NCBI GenBank assembly: GCA_902589965.1
Contig: CACIUX010000002.1
Location: forward strand, 1-64,000
Length of the DNA: 64,000 nt
Source: an uncultured SAR86 cluster bacterium
Lineage (GTDB): Bacteria > Pseudomonadota > Gammaproteobacteria > Magnimaribacterales > AG-339-G14
Direction: 5' to 3'
Part shown: positions 16,024-24,254 of the stretch, piece after piece
How positions within the stretch are numbered: position 1 is the first letter of the stretch
How the letters are laid out: each line of letters begins with the position of its first letter
Made by a program: the position numbers and the translations under genes
The notes under the pieces: generated by a model
Seen by the model: the letters and a program-made list of their open reading frames with translations, nothing else
What the model was told of the DNA's origin: nothing
Databases searched by the model: none

Positions 16024-17451
16024 ATGAAAGATATTGTGTTGATTCATCGAAATGTAAGGATGTTTGACAATCCTGCTTTATTCCATGGATCTAAGAATCA
16101 AGATTATGGAGTTATTTATCTTTACGATCAAAACTATTGGCAAGCAAATGGTAAATCGAAAATTCAATTAAATTTTCTTTTCGATTGCTTGAAAAATTTG
16201 GATCAAAAGCTTGAAGAAAAAAATTCTCAAATTCATGTGTTTTCAGGAAATTATCTTGACCTCAAAAAATGGATTGAAACTCATTTTTCAGAATCAATGA
16301 TTCATGCTAACCATTGCACTGATGTTGGTTATTTCAGAGATGACTTCAATGGTTTTCGAGATCATTTTTTAAAAAAAGAGAAGATTAAGCTCTATTCAGA
16401 TTTTGGGATTCAAGTTAAGGCTCCTAATAGAGATAAATGGGCAAAAGATTGGGAAGATCAAATGAGTAAGCCTTTACTTAAAGAACCTTATACAAACCAA
16501 AATATAAACAAGATAGATAAGCCCTTAAAACCATTAAATTTATTTTTAAAAGATCGTCAATTTCAAAAGAAAAAAAACTCGTCTTATCAATCAGGAGGAT
16601 CTGATCATGCTTACATCTTGTTAGATAGTTTCTTAAAGGAAAGATGCGCTGGATACAGTTTTAAGATGTCATCGCCGCATGAGGCCGAGCATTCATGTTC
16701 AAGGCTTTCCCCGCATATTGCGTTCGGCTCTGTTTCCATCAGAGAGATTTATCAAAAACTTCTCAGGGAGTTAGAAATAAGCGGATACAAAAAAGACTTA
16801 AATTCATTTAAAAAAAGGCTTTACTGGCACTGCCATTTTATCCAAAAGCTTGAAACTGAACCTGAGCTTGAGTTTAACTCCATGCATCCTATGGCAGATG
16901 AGTTAAGACAGGACGCAAACAATGAGCTTATAGAAAAATGGATTTTGGGAGAGACAGGTTTTCCATTTCTTGATGCGTGCATTCAGTATTTGAGAAACGG
17001 GGGATGGATCAATTTTAGAATGAGAGCCATGATTATGTCTTTTGCTTCATATAACTTGTGGCAGCCTTGGCAAAAAACATCACCTCTCCTCGCAGAGCTG
17101 TTTGTAGATTACGAGCCAGGTATTCATATTTGCCAAGTTCAAATGCAAAGCGGAGTCACTGGCATAAACCTACCTAGAATTTATTCAGTTCTTAAGCAAA
17201 GTAAAGATCAAGATCCAAATGCAGACTGGATAAAAGCACAAATACCAAAAATTTCTAATATGTGTTTAGACAAAATTCACAATGCAGAATTAAGTGATAT
17301 GTATTTTGAGAAATTAGTTGATCCAGTTCTCTCAGCGAAAAAGGCTCGAGAGACAATTTGGGCATCAAGATCAAACATTGAATTTAAAAAAATTGCCAAA
17401 GATGTTTACTTAAAGCACGGCAGTAGAAAAAGACAGAACGCAAGATTTTAA
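16024..17451 (+). CDS. Cryptochrome/deoxyribodipyrimidine photolyase
   Basis: 475-residue flavoprotein with both domains: an N-terminal antenna Rossmann-like domain ('DIVLIHRNVRMFDNPAL') and the C-terminal FAD domain ('RLSPHIAFGSVSIREIYQ', 'GETGFPFLDACIQYLRNGGWINFRMRAM', 'GVTGINLPRIYSVLKQSKDQDP'). The 'QMQSG.TGIN..RIY' version belongs to the marine/Bacteroidetes-type class that likely repairs cyclobutane dimers with blue light; a sensory role cannot be excluded. It is divergent from the TPR/MGMT/photolyase-like operon, making a compact photorepair locus. The start ATG is preceded by 'TTTCCT', without a clear ribosome-binding site. Confidence 0.9.
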   Translation: MKDIVLIHRNVRMFDNPALFHGSKNQDYGVIYLYDQNYWQANGKSKIQLNFLFDCLKNLDQKLEEKNSQIHVFSGNYLDLKKWIETHFSESMIHANHCTDVGYFRDDFNGFRDHFLKKEKIKLYSDFGIQVKAPNRDKWAKDWEDQMSKPLLKEPYTNQNINKIDKPLKPLNLFLKDRQFQKKKNSSYQSGGSDHAYILLDSFLKERCAGYSFKMSSPHEAEHSCSRLSPHIAFGSVSIREIYQKLLRELEISGYKKDLNSFKKRLYWHCHFIQKLETEPELEFNSMHPMADELRQDANNELIEKWILGETGFPFLDACIQYLRNGGWINFRMRAMIMSFASYNLWQPWQKTSPLLAELFVDYEPGIHICQVQMQSGVTGINLPRIYSVLKQSKDQDPNADWIKAQIPKISNMCLDKIHNAELSDMYFEKLVDPVLSAKKARETIWASRSNIEFKKIAKDVYLKHGSRKRQNARF

Positions 17452-17489
17452 CTTGTTCACGACCTTCAACTAATTTAATCTTAAGAAAG

Positions 17490-18464
17490 ATGAAAGTAGT
17501 TATCTCAGAAGATACCAATAAGTTCTATGGAGATCAGATCAAAGCGTTGGATCCTTCAATAGAGATTTTTTCACTAAATCCCGAAAATCCTAAAAATCCA
17601 TCTTGGGCAGAAGTCCCAGAATGTGATGCATTCTTTTTGTCTTATCAATTTTTATTTGCTGTTAGAGATCACGAAGAACTATTTGAGCCAATGTTGGATT
17701 TGTGCAAGAAAATGAAATTTATTCAGAGCGGTTATGCAGGAATGGATGCGCCTTTTTTGCAGGCTGTTTTAAAAGAATCTCAAGCTGTAATAGCAAATGC
17801 TAGCAGTATTTATGGAAAGCCTATGTCTCATTATGTCTTGGCTCAAATGCTCCGATGGAATAAAAGAATTGATGAGCATGCAATTATGCAAAAAGAAAAA
17901 GAATGGATGCCAAATGGTGGGGACGGTGAGTTGACAGATAAAACCTTAGTCATTCTTGGCTACGGGGGAATTGGCAAAGAAGTGGCCAAGCTAGGCAAGA
18001 CATTTAATATGAAAGTTACGGGCATAAGAAGAAACCCTGAAGAATGCGATTATGCAGATGAAGTTTTGAGTATAGATGCTTTAGAGGGGCTGTTACCTCT
18101 TACAGATTTTCTGGTTATGGTTTTGCCAGATAGTGAAAGTACCAGAGATATCGTGGATGCAAATTTTTTAAAAAAAATGAACTCTTCTTCAATGTTGATC
18201 AACGTAGGCCGAGGTAGTGCGATCGTTGAAGACGATCTAGCTGATGCCCTCAACAATGGAATCATTGCAGCAGCGGCACTCGATACTACTAAAAACGAAC
18301 CTCTTGAAAAAGAATCTAAATTGTGGGGTGCAAAAAATTGTTTTATTACTCCGCACGACTCAGCGCACTCTCTGATGTCCCTGCCAAGGTCATTTAATTT
18401 ATTTTTAGAAAATGTTTCTAACTTAAGAGATAGTCAACCAATTAAGAATCTTTGGGAAGCCTAG
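17490..18464 (+). CDS. D-2-hydroxyacid dehydrogenase
   Basis: NAD(P)-dependent reductase/dehydrogenase of the D-isomer 2-hydroxyacid family, 324 residues. The nucleotide-binding loop is 'VILGYGGIGKEVAKLGK' near residue 155, the catalytic Arg is in 'INVGRGSAIVEDD', the Glu in 'TKNEPLEKES' and the His in 'FITPHDSAHS'. The exact substrate (glyoxylate, hydroxypyruvate or another) cannot be read from sequence. It follows the photolyase by 38 nt and converges on cytochrome b561; the two stop codons share the bases CTAG. Confidence 0.92.
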   Translation: MKVVISEDTNKFYGDQIKALDPSIEIFSLNPENPKNPSWAEVPECDAFFLSYQFLFAVRDHEELFEPMLDLCKKMKFIQSGYAGMDAPFLQAVLKESQAVIANASSIYGKPMSHYVLAQMLRWNKRIDEHAIMQKEKEWMPNGGDGELTDKTLVILGYGGIGKEVAKLGKTFNMKVTGIRRNPEECDYADEVLSIDALEGLLPLTDFLVMVLPDSESTRDIVDANFLKKMNSSSMLINVGRGSAIVEDDLADALNNGIIAAAALDTTKNEPLEKESKLWGAKNCFITPHDSAHSLMSLPRSFNLFLENVSNLRDSQPIKNLWEA

Positions 18465-19018
18465 CCAACCTGCTTCCAAAACTTCAGCATTTTTACTGTT
18501 GTTTTATCCTTAGCTATAAAGTGATGATAGATGGATGCCAGTATGTGGACAAAAATTAAAAAAATCACAGCATTGGTTGAAAATTCATGGACTCCTCGAA
18601 TTAATTGAAAAGCTTCTTGGGAGTCTGTTTCAGAAGATAGGTTTAAATATCCAAAGATAACGATGGGGTCTGAGGTGAAATAAGCTGAAGCAATTCCGGT
18701 GAAAATGAGCAAAGTAATGAAGAAATATAAACCGTAGTGACCAATTTTTGCTGAAAATTTTTGCCAATTAGGCATAGAATTTGGAAGCGCCGGTGCACCG
18801 TAGATATATCTTAGAATGATCCTAAAGATAAATAATACTGTGACTAAAATTCCCACAGTAGCGTGATCAACTCTAGATTCGAGCCTATCCCAAAGCTCCA
18901 TTTCTCCACCAAACTTTTGAGCTATATTCAAATCTAAGATAATTAGGAATGCCATCAGCCAATGAATCACTTTTTGAGAAATTAAATAATCTGATCTTGA
19001 TAAAGAAATTTTATTCAA
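18461..19018 (-). CDS. Cytochrome b561 family protein
   Basis: Inner-membrane dihaem b-type cytochrome of the bacterial CybB family, 185 residues with four hydrophobic helices. Haem-ligand histidines are visible in 'VIHWLMAFLIIL' (first helix), 'VDHATVGILVTVL' (second), 'RGVHEFSTNAVIFLIFVHILASIYHH' (third and fourth). It moves electrons between quinones and other acceptors. It is last in a leftward run after the acyl-CoA ligase (3-nt gap) and PhyH genes. Confidence 0.92.
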   Translation of the reverse strand: MNKISLSRSDYLISQKVIHWLMAFLIILDLNIAQKFGGEMELWDRLESRVDHATVGILVTVLFIFRIILRYIYGAPALPNSMPNWQKFSAKIGHYGLYFFITLLIFTGIASAYFTSDPIVIFGYLNLSSETDSQEAFQLIRGVHEFSTNAVIFLIFVHILASIYHHFIAKDKTTVKMLKFWKQVG

Positions 19019-19021
19019 TCT

Positions 19022-20560
19022 TCACCAAAATCTTTTTTTAACTAGATTTCTCTGAATTTTCCCTGTGGGCAAGCGGGGTAATTCTTCAGTCCAAAATTCG
19101 TATGTTTTTGGTTTTTTAAATCCTGAAAGTTTTTTTTCGGCAAGCTTAACTAATTCTTTTCTTACTACATCTTCATCCGAACCCGATTCTAAATTGATGA
19201 CAGCCTTGACTTCCTCTCCCCACTCTTCATTGGGTACCCCAATGCAGCAAACCTCGGCCACGCTCTGGTGGGCCAAAAGTACATCATCTATTTCTTGGGG
19301 ATAAATATTGGTGCCTCCAGAAATGATCGTATCCGCACTTCTGCCGGTTAAAAAATAGTATCCATCTGAATCGCGATAACCTATATCACCCATCGTGAAG
19401 TAATCTCCTCTATAAGCTCCGGATGTTTTTTCTTTTGCTTTGTAATACTCAAATCTTCCCGTTTCAGGCGCTTTAAAATAGATAGTTCCTTCCATCCCCT
19501 CTTTTACTTGCTGATCTTCTTCATCAAGAATCTTTACTTCAACGCCTTCGTTAGCCTTACCAACGCTTCCTGGTTTTAATAACCATTCTTTAGAATCTAT
19601 AAAGCAGCCACCTCCTTCGGTGGCGGCGTAGTACTCGAAGACTATAGGACCAAACCACTCGATGATTGCTCTCTTCACTTCTACCGGGCAGGGCGCTGCA
19701 CCATGCAAAATCCATTTCATCGAAGATAAGTCATAAGAGCTTCTAACCTCCTCTGGCAATCTAAGAATTCTGTGAAACATAGTTGCAACCATGTGGGTGT
19801 GAGTACATTTATATTTGTCAATGAGATGAAGCATTTTTTCTTCATCCCATTTATCCATTAAATAAACTCCAACCCCAGCCATTAATGAAATACTTATATT
19901 CAACCCCAATGGAGCAGCATGATATGCAGGTCCCGGACATATGCTGAAATCAGTTTCAGGATTGAAATTAGCTGACTCTGAAGTTAGCTTTTCTGTCATT
20001 GAAAGCGGAGGATTTTCTTTTCTAAAAACTCCTTTGGGCCTGCCAGTAGTTCCTGAGGTATACAACATCGATTTGCCAGCTATAGGATTTTCTATATTGG
20101 CATCATCCTCGGGAGCTATTGCATCATCATATAACAAAGCATTTTTTGCTTTACCGCCGGCAGATAAAATAATGACTTCAGGTAATTTTGCTTTTATCTC
20201 TGAAATGGTTTCTTGCAAAATAGAATCGCAAACTACTGCTTTTGCTTCACAATTCTCTACTATATATGTCACTTCATCAGGAGTTAGATGCCAGTTGATG
20301 GGCGTAATTCGAAGCCCTATCCTTAAAGGTCCGTATAAGGCTTCGAGAAATTCTGGTCTGTTTTTACAGACTATAGCGACAGCATCACCATGCCGCAGCC
20401 CTTGCTTGAGCAAAAAATTAGCGTATTTGTTGGAATTTGCATTAAGCTCATGAAAAGTTCTTTCTCCATGTTCGCTAATGACGGCTTTTTTAGTTGGTAG
20501 CATCTTTGCATGAAAGGCTATCCCCATTCCTGCGGAGATATATTCTTCCAAAGTCTGCAT
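19022..20560 (-). CDS. AMP-dependent acyl-CoA synthetase/ligase
   Basis: Second ANL-family ligase of the window, 512 residues. Adenylation motif 'LYTSGTTGRPKGVFRKE', aromatic/substrate loop 'FEYYAATEGGG', 'GDYFTMGDIGYRDSDGYYFL', hinge 'GRSADTIISGGTNIYPQEID', and the catalytic Lys in 'LPTGKIQRNLVKKRFW'. The sequence differs clearly from the 6671 enzyme, so they handle different acids. It starts one base after the PhyH stop codon on the same transcript, which suggests activation of a branched or hydroxylated acid made or used by that oxygenase (inference). Confidence 0.92.
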   Translation of the reverse strand: MQTLEEYISAGMGIAFHAKMLPTKKAVISEHGERTFHELNANSNKYANFLLKQGLRHGDAVAIVCKNRPEFLEALYGPLRIGLRITPINWHLTPDEVTYIVENCEAKAVVCDSILQETISEIKAKLPEVIILSAGGKAKNALLYDDAIAPEDDANIENPIAGKSMLYTSGTTGRPKGVFRKENPPLSMTEKLTSESANFNPETDFSICPGPAYHAAPLGLNISISLMAGVGVYLMDKWDEEKMLHLIDKYKCTHTHMVATMFHRILRLPEEVRSSYDLSSMKWILHGAAPCPVEVKRAIIEWFGPIVFEYYAATEGGGCFIDSKEWLLKPGSVGKANEGVEVKILDEEDQQVKEGMEGTIYFKAPETGRFEYYKAKEKTSGAYRGDYFTMGDIGYRDSDGYYFLTGRSADTIISGGTNIYPQEIDDVLLAHQSVAEVCCIGVPNEEWGEEVKAVINLESGSDEDVVRKELVKLAEKKLSGFKKPKTYEFWTEELPRLPTGKIQRNLVKKRFW

Positions 20561-20561
20561 C

Positions 20562-21554
20562 TTAAGCTATCAGCTCTTTTTGATAGTCACTCAAGTTAGG
20601 CTTCTTAGGCCACTTGTATTGATCTCTATTTTCAGCTTCTAGAATAATGGGAAATTCATCAGCATTTCGAAAATCGTTCGTCCAATTGGTAGTAGAAACA
20701 AGGTTTTCTGCCGCATGAATTCTCTTTTCTAAAATTTCCTTGCTGGATAATTCTTTTGGCATCATGCAAATCAAAGATGCCGCTCTTATGAGGTCGTTTG
20801 TTCCTTCAGGAAGTGAGCTACCGGAACTGCTGCAATGAATAGTCCTTGAATCCCATAACAGCATATCTCCAGGCTCCATATGCGCCATGACAGCTGGCTC
20901 AGAAGATAATTTTGGATCGTCATGAGGGAATCTAAAATGATCAATATCTAAAGGCAAGCGCTCTACTCTTTCTTTATATTCTTCTGGGATATCTTTAAAA
21001 AAATTATGCGACTTTGGAATTACCACGTTACCGCCTATTTCTTTAGAAGTAGGCAGAAGATTAATTAAACCTTGAATGCATTGTTTGCCCGGCTTGGATA
21101 TAGGATGCTGATCAATGTGAAACCATGCTTGGCCGCTTTGAGTTTTCCAAGACGGATCAATATTCCAAGGCCTCCATAAAGAGACTCCATCGAAACTTGT
21201 TAATAAGTCATTGGTTTCCCAAACTTTGGCAAATGCTTTTTTTACATTGGGAACACCTCTTACAAACCACTGGGCCTCAGAATGACCTATTCCGTAGCTT
21301 GGGATGATGCCGCCATGAGCGCAAGTTGGCCATTTATCGTCTGACCAAGTCAAAGGGTTTGTTCTATCTATTCCTGTTCCAAGATTTTCAAGATAATCCC
21401 AAAGTAAATCCAAGGTTTTACTTGCTTCATTTGCGGTTAAGGCATTCTTAATAATCACATAGCCTTCGCTCTCCAGATAATCGACGCTTTCATCAGATCC
21501 TGAGTCAAATCTTGGTACGTGCTTATATTCTATTTTTATGTTGAAATCATTCAC
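20562..21554 (-). CDS. Phytanoyl-CoA dioxygenase (PhyH) family protein
   Basis: Fe(II)/2OG oxygenase of the PhyH superfamily, 330 residues. Iron ligands are 'WFHIDQHP' (HxD, about residue 145) and the distal His in 'WDSRTIHCSSSG', with the 2OG Arg in 'DLIRAASLICMMP'. Members hydroxylate lipids, ectoine, or natural products. It heads the operon with the acyl-CoA ligase and cytochrome b561, and is divergent from rlmN with 131 bp between. Substrate unknown. Confidence 0.88.
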   Translation of the reverse strand: MNDFNIKIEYKHVPRFDSGSDESVDYLESEGYVIIKNALTANEASKTLDLLWDYLENLGTGIDRTNPLTWSDDKWPTCAHGGIIPSYGIGHSEAQWFVRGVPNVKKAFAKVWETNDLLTSFDGVSLWRPWNIDPSWKTQSGQAWFHIDQHPISKPGKQCIQGLINLLPTSKEIGGNVVIPKSHNFFKDIPEEYKERVERLPLDIDHFRFPHDDPKLSSEPAVMAHMEPGDMLLWDSRTIHCSSSGSSLPEGTNDLIRAASLICMMPKELSSKEILEKRIHAAENLVSTTNWTNDFRNADEFPIILEAENRDQYKWPKKPNLSDYQKELIA

Positions 21555-21639
21555 AAATGAACCCCCGTAAGATGAATAGGTTAAGGAATTTAAGCATAAT
21601 TTACAATTACATTTTTCATTTGAAAGGTATCCGGTGCAT

Positions 21640-21675
21640 GTCCTTTTCCCATAAAATGCCCTTTATTTAAAGGAC
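21640..21675 (+). promoter_or_regulatory. Possible rlmN leader hairpins covering the ribosome-binding site
   Basis: Just before rlmN the sequence can form two mutually exclusive stems: CCTTTA (21660-21665) with TAAAGG (21668-21673), or GTCCTTT (21640-21646) with AAAGGAC (21669-21675). Both pair with AAAGGA, the only ribosome-binding-site-like element (11 nt before the ATG). This could regulate translation; it may also be chance in a short AT-rich leader. Confidence 0.3.
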
Positions 21676-21685
21676 TTATTAAAAA

Positions 21686-22789
21686 ATGAAAGTAAATCTA
21701 ATAGGGTTGAATCAGAAGGAGCTGGAAAAGTTTTTCCTTTCTTTAGGAGAAAAATCCTTTCGTTCTAAGCAAGTTTATCAATGGATTCATCAAAAAGGTA
21801 TTTCTGATTTCCATGCTATGACAAATATTTCCAAAGAACTTCAAGAGAAACTCAGTGAAAATGCTGAAATATCAGCGCCAAAGGTAGTTTTAGAAAAGGA
21901 TTCCAAAGATGGGACAAGAAAATGGGTGTTAAGTGTCGGCGAAGGCGATCTTGTTGAGATGGTGCTTATTCCTGAAGGTAAAAGAGCAACGCTTTGTATA
22001 TCTTCACAGGTCGGATGTGCGGTTGATTGCAGTTTTTGTGCTACCGGCAAACAGGGCTTTTCGAGAAACTTAGAATTATCTGAGATCATTGGCCAACTTT
22101 GGGTTGCCGAGAATTCTTTTGGCGTCCCGCGCGAACATGCTAATAAAAAAGTGACTAATGTTGTGATGATGGGAATGGGAGAACCTCTATTGAATTTTGA
22201 AGCGGTAACCGGCGCTATGGGTATGATGATGGATGATAAAGCCTATGGCCTGTCAAAAAGAAAAGTTACCCTTAGCACTTCGGGCTTAGTTCCTTTAATT
22301 GATAAGTTATCTGAAGTAACGGATGCTGCACTAACAATTTCTTTGCATGCTCCAAACGATCAGTTAAGAAATGATTTAGTTCCCATTAATAAAAAATATC
22401 CCATAAAGAAACTTTTGGAATCTGTGATTAGGTATGTGGAGAAATGCGGTGATAGTAGAAAAACAACAATTGAATACATATTAATAGATAAGGTGAATGA
22501 TTCTATAGAGAATGCTTATGAACTTTGTAAATTGTTAAAAATGCTACCTTGTAAGATTAATTTGATTCCATTTAATCCCTTCCCGGGATCTTCTTATAAA
22601 AGGCCTTCAAGTATGCGTATTCAAACTTTTAAAAAAATACTTCAAAAAGAAGGTTACATAACGACCATCAGAACAACCAGAGGCGAAGATATCATGGCGG
22701 CTTGTGGACAATTGGTTGGCCAAGTCAACGACAAAACTAGAAAGAAAGAAAGATTGCAAAAAAGAATTGAAGTGCAAACTATAAGCTGA
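21686..22789 (+). CDS. rlmN: 23S rRNA (adenine2503-C2)/tRNA (adenine37-C2) methyltransferase RlmN
   Basis: Radical-SAM enzyme that methylates A2503 of 23S rRNA and A37 of some tRNAs. The [4Fe-4S] motif is '[15 protein letters not shown]' near residue 115; '[13 protein letters not shown]' and '[14 protein letters not shown]' follow. The catalytic Cys pair partner is in '[12 protein letters not shown]'. 367 residues is standard. The gene stands alone here, away from the usual pilW/ndk/ispG neighbourhood, and is convergent with the methyltransferase at 22811. Confidence 0.97.
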   Translation: MKVNLIGLNQKELEKFFLSLGEKSFRSKQVYQWIHQKGISDFHAMTNISKELQEKLSENAEISAPKVVLEKDSKDGTRKWVLSVGEGDLVEMVLIPEGKRATLCISSQVGCAVDCSFCATGKQGFSRNLELSEIIGQLWVAENSFGVPREHANKKVTNVVMMGMGEPLLNFEAVTGAMGMMMDDKAYGLSKRKVTLSTSGLVPLIDKLSEVTDAALTISLHAPNDQLRNDLVPINKKYPIKKLLESVIRYVEKCGDSRKTTIEYILIDKVNDSIENAYELCKLLKMLPCKINLIPFNPFPGSSYKRPSSMRIQTFKKILQKEGYITTIRTTRGEDIMAACGQLVGQVNDKTRKKERLQKRIEVQTIS

Positions 22790-22798
22790 TCGAGGAAG

Positions 22799-22815
22799 CC
22801 TAAATTAAATTTAGG
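22799..22815. terminator. Candidate bidirectional terminator between rlmN and the 22811 gene
   Basis: CCTAAATTAAATTTAGG is a perfect palindrome sitting between two convergent genes, followed on the + strand by ATTTT. The stem is AT-rich, so it would be weak; it overlaps the stop codon of the leftward gene. Confidence 0.4.
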
Positions 22816-23593
22816 ATTTTGGCTTTCTGAACAACAAAGTCATCCTGTCACTCTCTCCGATAGCTAAATATTTTTCCTTATCCTTTTCCTTAAGCCTTAG
22901 AACTGGGGGCAAAGTCCAAACTCCCCTAGGATGATCAGCTGAATCTTTAGGATTTGCATTAATCTCAGATTTTGATACCAGCTCAAATCCGTGCTTTTTA
23001 GCAACTGTTATTGCGTGTTCCTCAGTCACATAGCCGCTTTTCTTCATATTTTCTATTGAAGTACCTGGTTTAGCTCTGTGCTCAACCACGCCAAACAATC
23101 CCCCAGGCTTCAAGGCTGTGAATGTGTTTGAAAAAATATCATCCAAATTTGGGCCCAACCAATTATGCAAATTTCTGAATGTAAGAGCGGCATCAACAGA
23201 ATTCTGCTCTGCGAGCTCTGAATTTAAGTCCACTATCTCAACTTTTTCATAGAGATCATTTTCTTCAATTTTCTTTTCAAAGTTTAATCTCATTTTTCTA
23301 AAAAAATCTCTATCTGAATCTCTGCTCCAATGTGCAGCAATCAGAGAACCAGATTCGCGAACAAAGTTTGCTAGTATTTCTGTGTACCAGCCACCTCCTG
23401 GCGAAAGTTCAATAATTGTCATGTTTGGCTCTAACTGAAAAAAACTTAGCGTTTCATAAGGATTTCTAAACTCATCTCTCGCAGTATTTTTTGCTAGCCT
23501 CTCATCGCTATCAACCGCCGTTTTCAATTCATCTGCATGAAGAAAGCTTGTCAAAAAACAAATTGTAAAAATAAAGATGATTTTGTAATTCAT
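22811..23593 (-). CDS. Exported class I SAM-dependent methyltransferase-like protein
   Basis: 260 residues. Residues 1-20 make a clear signal peptide ('IIFIFTICFLTSFLHADE'). The mature part is a Rossmann methyltransferase of the COG4798 type: motif I is 'IIELSPGGGWYTEILANF', then 'DAALTFRNLHNWLG' and 'LKPGGLFGVVEHRA'. Export is odd because SAM is cytosolic, yet this family commonly has signal peptides; the catalytic role is therefore uncertain. Single gene, convergent with rlmN and divergent from the 23658 gene. Confidence 0.87.
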   Translation of the reverse strand: MNYKIIFIFTICFLTSFLHADELKTAVDSDERLAKNTARDEFRNPYETLSFFQLEPNMTIIELSPGGGWYTEILANFVRESGSLIAAHWSRDSDRDFFRKMRLNFEKKIEENDLYEKVEIVDLNSELAEQNSVDAALTFRNLHNWLGPNLDDIFSNTFTALKPGGLFGVVEHRAKPGTSIENMKKSGYVTEEHAITVAKKHGFELVSKSEINANPKDSADHPRGVWTLPPVLRLKEKDKEKYLAIGESDRMTLLFRKPKS

Positions 23594-23657
23594 GTTTGCT
23601 CCGAAAAAGTATTCTTAAGTTTAATATTAACTTTGTCTAAGGTACATTAAGAATGGA

Positions 23658-24254
23658 ATGAATAAAAAGTTAGAATATTTCCTTGATTGTAGCAGCCCAT
23701 GGACTTACCTCTCTTTTCAAGGAATCAAAGATTTATCTAAGAAGAAAAGCTTTGAGATTATATGGAAACCAATTTTGGTTGGTGGAGTCTTTAATACAAT
23801 TAATCCTAGTGTCTACGAGGGCAGAAAGAATCCTATTAAAGAAAAATTGGCCTACTCACAAAAGGATATGGAAGATTGGTCCAAGACAAGGGGCTTAAAA
23901 ATTATAATGCCAGAAATTTTCCCAGTTAATAGCGTTAAAGCTATGAGAGGAGCCTTTTATTTTCTTGAAGAAGGAAATATTGAAGATTATTTAGATCGAG
24001 TGTTTTATGCTTATTGGACAGAAGGGAAAGATATTTCTGATGATGATGTTTTAAAAAGTATCATTGAAGAATTGAAAGTAAATCCTGATGCTTTTTTTGA
24101 ATACATTGGCACCCAAGAAGTGAAAGAAAAATTAATTAGTAATACTCAAGAATTGATGGATAGAGGAGGCTTTGGTTCGCCTACTTTTTTTATAGATGAA
24201 ACCGACATGTATTTTGGAAACGATAGGATTCAGCTTATTGAGGAAAAATTATGA
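23658..24254 (+). CDS. DsbA-fold 2-hydroxychromene-2-carboxylate isomerase family protein
   Basis: 198 residues, kappa-GST/DsbA thioredoxin fold with helical insert. 'FLDCSSPWTYLSFQGI' holds the Ser that replaces the redox Cys pair and binds glutathione in HCCA isomerase; 'GGFGSPTFFIDETDMYFGNDRI' is the typical C-terminal cis-Pro block. Family members isomerise hydroxychromene-carboxylate in naphthalene breakdown, but many homologues have unknown roles. No signal peptide. Its TGA overlaps the ATG of the alkaline phosphatase gene (ATGA). Confidence 0.88.
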   Translation: MNKKLEYFLDCSSPWTYLSFQGIKDLSKKKSFEIIWKPILVGGVFNTINPSVYEGRKNPIKEKLAYSQKDMEDWSKTRGLKIIMPEIFPVNSVKAMRGAFYFLEEGNIEDYLDRVFYAYWTEGKDISDDDVLKSIIEELKVNPDAFFEYIGTQEVKEKLISNTQELMDRGGFGSPTFFIDETDMYFGNDRIQLIEEKL

